Source: Saprospiraceae bacterium
Lineage (GTDB): Bacteria > Bacteroidota > Bacteroidia > Chitinophagales > Saprospiraceae
Assembly: GCA_016715105.1 (NCBI GenBank)
Contig: JADKBO010000057.1
Span: forward strand, 1-14,459
Length of the DNA stretch: 14,459 nucleotides
Direction: 5' to 3'
The translations under genes and the position numbers were made by a program. Below the pieces are notes generated by a model. That model did no database searches, was not told the origin of the DNA, and saw only the letters and a list, made by a program, of their open reading frames with translations. Positions 5,576 to 14,200 of the stretch are shown piece after piece. Position 1 is the stretch's first letter, and every line of letters starts with the position of its first letter.

Positions 5576-6859
5576 TCAAACGATTGTTGAAATCCCATAT
5601 ATTGGGACATTTGTCAACCAGTCATCTTTTCGAAACTTACTCATTGAAGTTCTATAGGTGGTTTCAGGCTTAAATTTATCAACATAGACTTTCAAACTCT
5701 TGGATTTGAGATTTTCCTCAGCTTTTACTTCAATAGGAATTATTTCATTTTGATGTTGAATGACAAAGTCAACTTCTGCAGTGGCATTGAAGCAGACCAA
5801 TAAAAAAGTTCCTTTTTAGGAAATAATTGTTGACAAACAAATTGTTCAGTCAGTGCACCTTTGTATTCTTTCAGAATAGCATTTTTTTCTAATAAGATTT
5901 TTTGATCTAATTCTCCCATTGCATTTAATAAGCCGATATCAAAAAGAAATAATTTGAAAGCATCATAATCTGCATATGCCTTAAGTGGCATCGTTGGTTT
6001 TTCTACTCTGTTTACTTTCAAGACCAAACCTGCGTCAACAAGCCAATTGATGGCAGCTTCAAAGTCCTTTGCACGTGCTCCATTTTTTATTTGCCCATAA
6101 ATAAATTTCTTGTTTTCTTTTGCCAATTGGCTCATCAGAGAATGCCAAATCATTTTATTTTGGAACAATCTCGATTGGGGCATACTTGGCAAAATCATTT
6201 TCATATCCTATAAGGAGCTTATTTTGTATTTCCCTGACTGCATTCAAATCTTTGTTTTTGAGATAGTCGGCTATTACTGCTGGCATTCCACCGAGGTAAT
6301 AATATAAGCGCAAATTTTGGATCAATTTGTCGTGAAAGGTCTCCAGCAGTGGCCAATTCTCATTATTTAATTGTTCACCTAATTGAACTTCGTTGGAATT
6401 CTCTAGAAACTCCATAAAACTCAAAGGAAATAGTTGCAAAAAGTCCACTTTCCCAACCGGAAAGGAATGATTATTTTGAAGGGAAACGCCCAAAAGTGAA
6501 CCGGCTGCAATGATATAATATTCTGGTCTACGTTCATAAAAGTATTTCAAAGCTGTAAGACCTTTTTCTGCTTCTTGGATTTCATCAAAAATAAGTATTG
6601 TGTTTTCAGGATCAATTTTGAGATTGGTCTCTATTTCAAATGAAGTAATAAGCCTATCAATATCAAAATCTGGAATAAACAACTCCTTCAATCGACTGCT
6701 TTCTTCAAAATTCAGATAAACAACTTGCTGAAATTCTTGTGCTCCAAAAGCTTTCATCAACCAAGTTTTGCCAACTTGCCTTGCACCTTGAATGATAAGT
6801 GGTTTCCTGTTGCTTGAGTTTTTCCACGAAATTAAGTCCTTAAAGAGTGATCTCTTCAT
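5576..6859 (-). CDS. AAA_14 / DUF4143 family ATPase (two frameshifts)
   Basis: The N-terminus carries a P-loop ATPase: Walker A GARQVGKT (residues 25-32), Walker B ILIFDEIQ (88-95) and sensor-like AAGS (118-121). DUF4143 follows. Its end holds EVDFVIQ and, 10 residues on, PIEVKAEEN, the D...ExK pattern of the PD-(D/E)XK nuclease fold often found in this family. The frame is lost at about 6155-6163 (PIEIVPK, then MIWHSLMSQL) and about 5788-5792 (YWSAS, then NATAEVDFVIQ). In both cases one A missing from an A-run on the coding strand explains it. The open pieces are 6859-6155, 6204-5740 and 5800-5576; the repaired product is about 428 residues, normal for the family. These ATPases are abundant, patchily distributed and of unknown biological role. 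No partner gene is adjacent. The upstream region bears repeated inverted repeats. I am confident of the family, not of any function. Confidence 0.88.
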
Positions 6860-6881
6860 AAAATTTTAGTCTAATTACCAA

Positions 6882-6960
6882 CAAAATTACACTTTTCGTA
6901 TGAAAAAATGTGTCCAACAACACTTTTTCAAAGGAAAAAATGTGATTCAGCACACTTTTA
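6882..6960 (-). promoter_or_regulatory. ATPase promoter with phased inverted-repeat operator array
   Basis: On the minus strand TAATTTTG (6889-6882) matches the -7 consensus TAnnTTTG and lies 22 bases before the ATG at 6859. No -33 TTTG is present at the right distance. Instead an inverted repeat ACACTTTT...AAAATGTGT occupies 6889-6913, a second ACACTTTTT...AAAAATGTG occupies 6920-6944, and a third half-site ACACTTTT starts at 6952. The starts are 31 and 32 bases apart, about three helical turns. A dimeric regulator binding one DNA face is a natural reading. Confidence 0.5.
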
Positions 6961-7090
6961 TGAAGGAATCTGTTATAAAATGAAGAAAGCAAGGTGATTT
7001 CTTATAACCTTGGGTATGGTTTTTGTGGCCAGTGTTCTGTGTTTATATGGACCGTGCCTACAGCACTCAAATGTTATTTTATTTTATTTT
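6961..7090. other. Intergenic, nothing recognised
   Basis: No gene motif or strong repeat is visible here. The region ends in an ATTTT-type T-rich run before the hairpin at 7091. It is the left part of the 964-base gap between the ATPase start and the PQQ dehydrogenase end. Confidence 0.5.
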
Positions 7091-7110
7091 CCCAGGATTG
7101 AAATCCTGGG
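7091..7110. repeat. Hairpin CCCAGGATT...AATCCTGGG
   Basis: A perfect 9-bp inverted repeat, CCCAGGATT (7091-7099) and AATCCTGGG (7102-7110), separated by GA. It is followed by GAGGC-GCT-GCCTC at 7125-7137 and TTGGGCT-AAA-AGCCCAA at 7213-7229. All are short, near-perfect palindromes of different sequence but the same design, downstream of the PQQ dehydrogenase gene. Confidence 0.6.
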
Positions 7111-7172
7111 TTACTGGATGGGTCGAGGCGCTGCCTCTTTTGCTCAAAGGGAGACCGACGAACGGAAACTTA

Positions 7173-7200
7173 CCACGGGCTAAAGCCAGTGGCTAATGAA
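7173..7200. repeat. 28-bp repeat with imperfect hairpin, copy 1
   Basis: CCACGGGCTAAAGCCAGTGG followed by CTAATGAA. The first 20 bases fold as CCACGGGCT/AGCCAGTGG with one internal mismatch. The identical 28 bases recur at 7383-7410. Confidence 0.8.
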
Positions 7201-7273
7201 ATCTCCTACTATTTGGGCTAAAAGCCCAATATTACATTTCACTGCTCACCCAACCTTTCATTGGTGCCCAATA

Positions 7274-7292
7274 GAAAGGGGCAAGCCCTTTC
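7274..7292. repeat. Hairpin GAAAGGG...CCCTTTC, first of four copies
   Basis: GAAAGGGGCAAGCCCTTTC, 7-bp stem with loop GCAAG, followed by TCTACAGGTGGTTCCATTTA. The same module, with its following bases, recurs in diverged form at 7431-7450 and in both 127-bp units (7560-7578 and 7687-7705). Confidence 0.75.
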
Positions 7293-7382
7293 TCTACAGG
7301 TGGTTCCATTTATATGAGAATTGAGAATCCATGGCATGCCATGACTCAACCATCTCAACTATTTACCATTTACATTCAATTT

Positions 7383-7410
7383 CCACGGGCTAAAGCCAGT
7401 GGCTAATGAA
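7383..7410. repeat. 28-bp repeat with imperfect hairpin, copy 2
   Basis: An exact second copy of the 28 bases at 7173-7200, 210 bases further right. It is followed by TGCCCATTCTTTGGTGCCCG, close to the sequence before the 7274 hairpin (TTGGTGCCC), so the duplicated block is longer than 28 bases but diverged. Confidence 0.8.
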
Positions 7411-7457
7411 TGCCCATTCTTTGGTGCCCGAAAGAAAGGTGCAAACCTTTTTTATAC

Positions 7458-7711
7458 GGGTGGTTCCATTTATATTTTCGTACCAACCACCATTAATCAT
7501 TCACCATTTAAACCCTACAATAAACATTTCGTTTGGGAAGGCATGAAGGCCTTCCTAATAGAAAGGGGCAAGCCCTTTCTCTACGGGTAGTTCCATTTAT
7601 ATTTTCGTACCAACCTTCATAAATCATTTACCATTTACACCCTACAATAAACATTTCGTTTGGGAAGGCATGAAGGCCTTCCTAATAGAAAGGGGCAAGC
7701 CCTTCCTCTAC
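7458..7711. repeat. 127-bp tandem duplication carrying two hairpins per unit
   Basis: Unit 1 is 7458-7584 and unit 2 is 7585-7711. Both are exactly 127 bases and differ at about 7 positions (about 94 percent identical by eye). Each ends with the palindrome GGAAGGC-ATGAAG-GCCTTCC and then GAAAGGG-GCAAG-CCCTTTC. A third unit begins at 7712 (AGGTGGTTTCATTT) and diverges at once. The short open frames across it (7399-7590, 7670-7918) follow the repeat, not a protein, and look spurious. Confidence 0.85.
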
Positions 7712-7782
7712 AGGTGGTTTCATTTCACATCTTACATATCACGTCTTACTATTTACCATTCACCATTCACTATTTGCTATCA

Positions 7783-7817
7783 ACATCTCACATTTCACAT
7801 CTCACATTTCACATCTC
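7783..7817. repeat. 14-bp tandem repeat, 2.5 copies
   Basis: ACATCTCACATTTC occurs at 7783-7796 and 7797-7810, then ACATCTC at 7811-7817, ending only seven bases before the PQQ dehydrogenase stop. The stretch before it (7738-7780) is built of related words such as TTTACCATTCACCATTCAC. Confidence 0.75.
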
Positions 7818-7823
7818 CTTCCA

Positions 7824-9950
7824 TTACAAAGCATAGGCTACATAATATCCAGAAGACCGCTGCCCAATTTTTCCGCCACCCGCCGCTGTTACAATATACT
7901 GTTTGCCATTTTTACTGAATGTTGCAGGCGTAGAAAATCCAGGAGCAGGCAACTTAGCACTCCATAATTCTTTGCCCGTTGACTTATCGAATGCTCGGAT
8001 CTTGCTATCTGTGGTTGCAGCAATAAAAATGAGATTGCCAGCCGTTACGATTGGTCCGCCATAATTTTCTGTTCCCGTTTGTGCTATACTGGCTATTTTG
8101 ATGCTGTCCACATTTCCGAGGGTCACCTGCCATTTGATTTCACCCAAATTGAGGTCAATGGCGGATAATTGTCCCCAGGGAGGATTGATTGCGGCGAGGC
8201 CATCAGGAGCTATAAACCTCTTATAACCTCCGAAAGTATAGGGATAAGGCCAGGTTGCTGCAACGTCTTTATTATTATTTTTCTCCTCGGTTTGCAATAA
8301 ATAAGCTGACAGCGCATTCAAAGCATTTTCAGATAAAGTCCCAAAAGAAGGCATCACACCTTTGCCATTTTTCAAAGTTTTTATCAGTTGAGGTTTGTCA
8401 ATCCGATCTTTCAAATTGACCAAACTAGGGACATTACCATATAAATTACTGCCTTCTAAGTTGGCACCATGACAGGAAATACAAGCAGCATTGTACACAT
8501 TTTTACCAATGGTGGCCATATCTTCCTGCTGCCCTTTTACGACTTTTATTCATTGTCATGATCCAAGGCATTTCACTGGAATTGATGTACATGATGCCTT
8601 CTGGGTCAGCAGCTGCTCCTCCCCATTCACCACCACCATCAAAACCCGGAAACAGAAGTGTGCCCTCTTCAGAAGGTGGTTGGAATTGATTGCCTTTTTG
8701 GATTTGAGCCAGTTTATCAATGGCAAACTGTCTCGCTTCCTGGCTGCGAATAGGTAAGTCTTTTTCTGTGATTTCGTGTCGGGCAAACGGTCTGGGTTTA
8801 GAGGGAACAGGCTGAGTCGGCCAGGTCTTTTCGCCATCTAAAACGCTTTGAGGCACAGGAACTTCATTGACTTCAAATAAAGGCTCACCCGTTTCTCTGT
8901 TGAATAGAAATACGTAAGAAGACTTTGTTATTTGTGCAACCGCATCAATTTTTTTACCGTTGTGGGTGACGGTCACCAAATTTGGTGGAGCCGGATTGTC
9001 GCGGTCCCAAACATCATGATGGACCGTTTGGTAATGCCATATTTTTTGCCTGTGTTGGCATCCAATGCAATGACACAGTTGGAAAATAAATTTTTACCTT
9101 CCCGATCACCGCCATAAAACTCAAAAGAAGCAGAACCTGTGGGCACAAAAACCATCGCTCTCTTTTCGTCCAAAGACATTCCACTCCAAGCATTGGCACC
9201 GCCACTTTTGAGGTAAGCATCTTTGGGCCAAGTATCATAACCTTCTTCGCCTGGATGAGGTATAGTGTGAAAAATCCATTTTTGCTCACCAGTTCGAGCA
9301 TCATAAGCGCGAATGTGACCAGGCACATGTCCGATGGATTCCGACACTCGCGATCCAACAATAAATAAATCTTTATAAATCACACCAGGAGAATTGCTTA
9401 CGATGAATAAACTATCTACATTTCTGTCAAGTCCTTTGTGTAAATCTACTTTCCCACCATCTCCAAAAGTTTCTACGAGTTTACCAGTTTTGGCATTGAC
9501 AGCATAGATGAATGCACCTGAAGTATAAATGATGCACATTTGATCACCTTCTCCGTAAACAGTGAGACCTCTATTGGCTCCTTGACCAGAATCATCGCTT
9601 ATAGGGGGATGAAATTTCCATAGTTCTTTCCCAGTGGCTCCATCAAGCGCAAATAATTTGAGTGCCGGATTAGTGCCATAAATAATTCCATCAATGATGA
9701 GCGGATTACATTGGATTTGAGTTTTCCCAGTGGAGTCTGCATCGCCACTATCATATCTCCAGGCCTCTTTGAGAGCGGTCACGTTGGAGGTATTGATTTG
9801 ATCTAAATGGCTGTATTGATTTCTATCATTGCCACCTTGATAACCTGACCAGTCAGCATGAGGAGAAGCTTTTTCCTTATCGGAACAAGAAGTAATGAAT
9901 AGGAAAGAAAATAAAAAATACAGAAAAAAATGTGTTGTGGCTTTATTCAT
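7824..9950 (-). CDS. Lipoprotein PQQ-dependent quinohemoprotein dehydrogenase (two frameshifts)
   Basis: This protein oxidises a sugar or alcohol in the periplasm using pyrroloquinoline quinone and passes electrons through its own heme c. The N-terminus is a lipoprotein signal with lipobox FITSC (Cys22). Propeller blades follow, marked by W-motifs: LFALDGATGKELWKFHP, IRAYDARTGEQKWIFH, VIALDANTGKKIWHYQ and, near the end, IRAFDKSTGKELWSAKLP. A cytochrome c domain lies between blades: heme site CISCH, with the likely axial Met in GVMPSFG. Propeller sequence resumes after it (YTFGGYKRFIAPDGLAAINP). The frame is lost at about 9041-9048 (an A-run; IWHYQTVHHDVWDRD lies in the next frame) and near 8515-8545 (KGQQEDMATIGKN in the next frame). 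The open pieces are 9950-8973, 8979-8503 and 8519-7824. Repaired length is about 709 residues, usual for this family. It is glucose-dehydrogenase-like, but substrate cannot be fixed. No PQQ synthesis genes are adjacent. Confidence 0.88.
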
Positions 9951-10106
9951 AATCTTGAATGGTAAACTTTAGTAAATCAAGACTGAAAATAGGCATTGGA
10001 ATTGAATTTAATAACAATCATAGTTTTATTAGTTTGAATGCCTTAATGCAAGTCATTTTTTTAATATAACGACAGTGGACATTTGGCCATAAATCAAGTC
10101 TCTTAA

Positions 10107-10134
10107 ATTGATATCATTTTATTTTTTACTTTTG
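10107..10134 (+). promoter_or_regulatory. Candidate promoter for the DUF6427-like gene
   Basis: TACTTTTG (10127-10134) matches TAnnTTTG; ATTG (10107-10110) lies 16 bases upstream, shorter than usual. If it is real, transcription starts near 10140, after the TTG at 10136, and translation more likely starts at the in-frame GTG at 10166. Confidence 0.4.
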
Positions 10135-10135
10135 C

Positions 10136-11195
10136 TTGGTCATTTTAAAAACAGGCTATAATTCAGTGTTAGAATTTTTCAGGAAAAATTTATTCATCAA
10201 CAGCTTATTGTTGTTGCCTTTTTGTTTGCTCATCAGGATCAAAGGGGTGATCAAGCCTATTCCATACAATTTTGTATCAGAAAGAGAAAGTTCCATTTTC
10301 AACAACCTTATGGAACTAGTTTCTTCCAATTGGGTACAAGGGTTATTGGCGAGTTTGATAGTTTATATGCAAGCACTGATTATCAACAGATTATGCATAA
10401 ACATCGCATTGCAAAAAGAAATGACTTTGATTCCAGGGTTGGTGTACATCACTATCTCTGCGGTGATTCCTGATTTACTCTCTTTGAGTCCAATGTTGAT
10501 AGGCAGCACGTTCATCATCATTGCAGTCCACCTTTTGTTCAATACATACAACAGTGTCGCTGCGGCATCAGATATATTTTCAGCTGGATTTTTGATCGGA
10601 CTGGCAGGCGTTTTTATTTTCCCTTTTACTACTTTTTTCATAGTAAGTTTCATTTCCTTGATCATTTTGAAGTCATTCACCTTTAAAGAAAGAATCCAAC
10701 ATTCGGTCGCATGGGTGATTCCTACGCTGCTCCTTGGGTTGGGAATTTTTCAATAGTGAAGACTTAATGGTCATCCAGATTTTTTCCGGGAGAATTTTGG
10801 GGTCAATCAGGTTTTGTTTATCCAAGACATCAAAAGTTTGATCATCAGTGTTTTGATAGGAATTTTGGTCCTGATTTTTTTTTTTTTTTGGTCAATTTCT
10901 CGAATTATACCAAAAACAAAGTGACTTCACCAGAAAAAGATTTCTATCCTGTATTGGGTAATGGCATATTCGGCTGGTTTTATTGATGATTGAACATTTG
11001 GAATACAGTCATATTTTTAGCTTTTAGTTTCCTGCTTCCATTTTTACAACGCTTTCTCTCCTCAACTTTAAAAAATAAAATTGTCGCTGAAATCATCTTT
11101 TTGGTGCTTTTTTGATCGTGGTTGTCATCGTACAATTTGACCTCATCCAACTTTATATTTTTTTGAATAATGAAGTCTTTATGGACTTTTTCTGA
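10136..11195 (+). CDS. DUF6427-like integral membrane protein (several frameshifts)
   Basis: This is a hydrophobic protein with repeated membrane segments, for example FINSLLLLPFCLLI, LVYITISAVIPDLLSL, FIIIAVHLLFNTYNSVAAAS and VSFISLIILKSF. The segment HLLFNTYNSVAAASDIFSAG and the position ahead of a purine gene fit the DUF6427 family of Bacteroidota, of unknown function. The first open piece is 10136-10756. After that the protein continues in changing frames: DFFRENFGVNQVLFIQD, then LIISVLIGILVLIFFFF, a switch at the T-tract 10875-10889 to VNFSNYTKNKVTSPEKDFYP, then WNTVIFLAFSFLLPFLQRFL and LIVVVIVQFDLIQLYIFL, ending MDFF at about 11195. At least four indels are needed, mostly in homopolymers. 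The start is uncertain: TTG 10136, or GTG 10166 if the promoter at 10107-10134 is right. Family assignment is moderately sure. Confidence 0.6.
10875..10889. repeat. 15-base poly-T tract inside the membrane-protein gene
   Basis: Fifteen consecutive T residues encode part of a poly-Phe stretch. Upstream sequence is open in one frame (ISVLIGILVLIFFFF) and downstream sequence in another (VNFSNYTKNK), so the true length in at least this consensus is off frame. It could be a read error or a slippage-prone tract. Confidence 0.8.
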
Positions 11196-11222
11196 ATAAA
11201 GTTGCTTCCCACAACCTATGGA

Positions 11223-11254
11223 TTTGTGCAAGTTTCGGCTTAAAGTTACCTTTG
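11223..11254 (+). promoter_or_regulatory. purL promoter, good match to Bacteroidota consensus
   Basis: TTTG (11223-11226), then 20 bases, then TACCTTTG (11247-11254): both the -33 and the TAnnTTTG -7 elements match. The expected start is near 11260, leaving a leader of about 30 bases before the ATG at 11292. This is the best promoter match in the window. It suggests purL is transcribed on its own, although read-through from the membrane-protein gene is possible. Confidence 0.6.
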
Positions 11255-11291
11255 CCCTTTCTTTTTTACAGGGCAAAAATCAGGACAAATT

Positions 11292-14200
11292 ATGATCTCT
11301 TTTTTTCACTCCTCTGACGATCAAATCTATGCCGTACAGAGCAAAGATGTATTTGATAACGGAACGTTAGAGAAATTGTGTTGGTATTCGGTGAGGCAAA
11401 AATTCATTGATTCTCACAACGTCACTGGCATTTTCAGAGGACCTGAGCAGCCATGATAACTCCTGGAGCACCAATGTTGTCGAAATTACCCAAAACATGG
11501 GTATTGCTGGTATAGAAAGAATAGAGGTTTTCGCAGGAATAACAGCAGATACCTTCATTGATCCCATGCTTTTTGCAAGATATAATGGGCTGGATCAAAC
11601 GATTTTTGAGATCAATATCCTCCCAGACGAAATTGTACCCATCACCAATATTGACGCCTACAACAAAGCAGAAGGACTATCCTGCATGATGAAGAAGTCA
11701 CAATATCTGAAAAACTTGCCCAAAAAATTAGGTAGAAAACCTCACCGATTCTGGCATTTGGTTTCTGTCAAGTTGATAGTGGACATTGTAGAGACGAAAT
11801 TCTCAACGGAACTTTTGTCATTGACGGGGTAGAAAAGCCGAGCTCTTTGTTCAAGATGATCAAAAAAACTTCTCAGGAAAGCCCGAATGGTATTGTGTCA
11901 GCTTATAAAGACAATGCAGCCTTTGTAAAGGGTCCAACCATCCAGAATTTTGCTCCAGAGCAGCCGGACCAACCATCCGCATACGCTGTAAAAGACTTAC
12001 ACAGTATCATATCGCTCAAAGCAGAAACACATAATTTTCCCACTACTGTAGAGCCATTCAACGGCGCTGCTACTGGTTCTGGTGGAGATTAGGGACCGAT
12101 TGGCGGGCCGGAATTGGAACGGGTTTTTATTCCTTTTAGTTGGTACTGCCGGTTATGTGACGTCTTATTCTAGATTGAATGACGCTCGGTCGTGGGAAAA
12201 GGCATGGAAGCTTGGAAATGGCTTTCCAAACACCTATGGATATTCTCCTCAAAGCCAGCAATGGAGCCAGTGATTTTGGCAATAAATTTTGTCAACCATT
12301 GATTGAGGTTCACTTTTCCGCCTTTCACATCATCAAGAAGGAGATCAAAAATGGGCTTTGGCAAAAGGTCATCATGATGGCCGGAGGAGTTGGTTTTGAA
12401 AAAGAAGAAATGGCGCAGTAAAAGGAATTGGCAAACTGGACAAAAGGAGATAGTATTGTTGTGATGGGGGGGTGACAATTACCGCATCGGTATGGGTGAA
12501 GCAGCCGTTTCATCGGCAGATACAGGCGCTTTTGCCAGTGGCGTAAGGACACAATGCAGTACAAAGGTCCAATCCTGGGAAATGCAAAAAAAGGGTCAGT
12601 AATGCAGTGGTGGCTTTGGTAGAAAGACCACAATCCCATCATTTCTATTCACGATCACGGAGCGGAACCCCTAAACTGTTTATCAGAATTGGTGGAAGCA
12701 ACTGGAGGTATCATTCATCTTGAAAATTACCCGTTGGAGATCCTATCTTTATCAGCCAAGGAAATCATTGGCAATGAATCTCAAGAGCGCATGGGCATTG
12801 TGATTGCCAAAAGAGGATTTTCCACTTCTCAAGACCTTGCGGTAAGAAAGGGGAACGGGCACCTCGATTTATGAAGTGGTACCATCACCGAGAATCACCA
12901 CTTCATCATCAAAGACAGTAAAACTGGGTTGACCTTTGAATCTTGCTGTGGAAGACATGCTTGGGAGTTCTCCTAAAACCATCATGAATGATGAGCAAAT
13001 CTCAAAGAGTTAGTGTAGAACCTAGTTATGACAAGTCAGATACATAACGTAGATAACCAATGTTTTAAAACTGGAAGGAGTCGCTTGCAAAGATTGGTTG
13101 ACCAATAAGGTTGTGGATGTGTGAGCAGGAAGGTGCGGTGCAACAATGTTGTGGGCCATTGCAATTACCGCTCAATAACTGTGTGGTGTTATGTCTATGG
13201 ACTTCTATGGCACAGATGGCATTACAACCTCCAAGTGGCCACGCTCCTGTTACCGCAGTCATCGACTGCAGCAGGTTCAAGATTGGCAATAACCGGAGTC
13301 ACTTACAAGCTTAGTATGGGCACCACTCAAAGAAGGATTGACATCCGTTTCTTTATCAGCAAATTGGATGTGGCCTTGTCGCAATAAAGGTGAGGATGCT
13401 CGTTGTATGATGCAATGGAAGCAGCCTCTGCTTTTGCTATTGAATTGGGCATCAATATTCCAACAGGCAAAAAGATTCACTGTCGTATCTCAAAAATATG
13501 CCGATGGTCAATCATAGCTTTCCTCAATTACCATAATCATATCCAGCAGTAGGCCATTGTGATGACTTTACCAAAGTTGGCGACGCCTGTTCTAAAAGAG
13601 CAAGTGGCCAGCTGTTTTACATCGACTTATCTCAGTATTGCACTCAGCAGGCTCTTCATTCGCTCAAACATTAAATACGATAGGCAATACAGCTGCGGAT
13701 ATAAAATCTGCTGGCCATCTCAAAAAAGTATTCAATGTTTTGCAGGATCTTCCATCAGAAAAGATTTGGTGTGGGCAGGACATGATGTGAGTTCAGGGAG
13801 GTTTATTGACCGCTTATTGGAAATGTGTTTGCGGAGACCAAATACCAGTGCGAAAATTGATTTGAATGGCTTTTGCAGAAGGAGACTTGGTCAAAATTTT
13901 ATTTGAAAACAGTGCTTTGGTTTTACAAGGCGACAGTGCTTTAGCATCATTCTTGAATGAAATCAACAAATAGCTTTTATAAATATTGGTGAAATCCAAT
14001 GTGGCCAAAAGAAACTTGGTAGTGGTTTCAGTGGAGAAACAATGGATTTCAATATACCATCATTGAGAGACGCAGGTTTGAAACTTCTTACCTGTGACAT
14101 CCAACAGTCAGGTCCAAAACTTGCGAAAGAGCGATACAGTCATTATAAAACCAACCAACATATATCAATAGGGCATTTCACAGGCAAAAAATCGATAGGC

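Noticed and set aside
7458..7711. CRISPR array
   Set aside because: There are only two units, of 127 bases, with no unique spacers and no cas genes.
7399..7918. Two short plus-strand frames (63 and 82 codons)
   Set aside because: Both translate the 28-bp, 127-bp and 14-bp repeats; the second runs into the PQQ dehydrogenase on the other strand.
10980..11276. 98-codon minus-strand frame, lysine-rich
   Set aside because: It is antisense to the frameshifted membrane-protein gene and covers the purL promoter.
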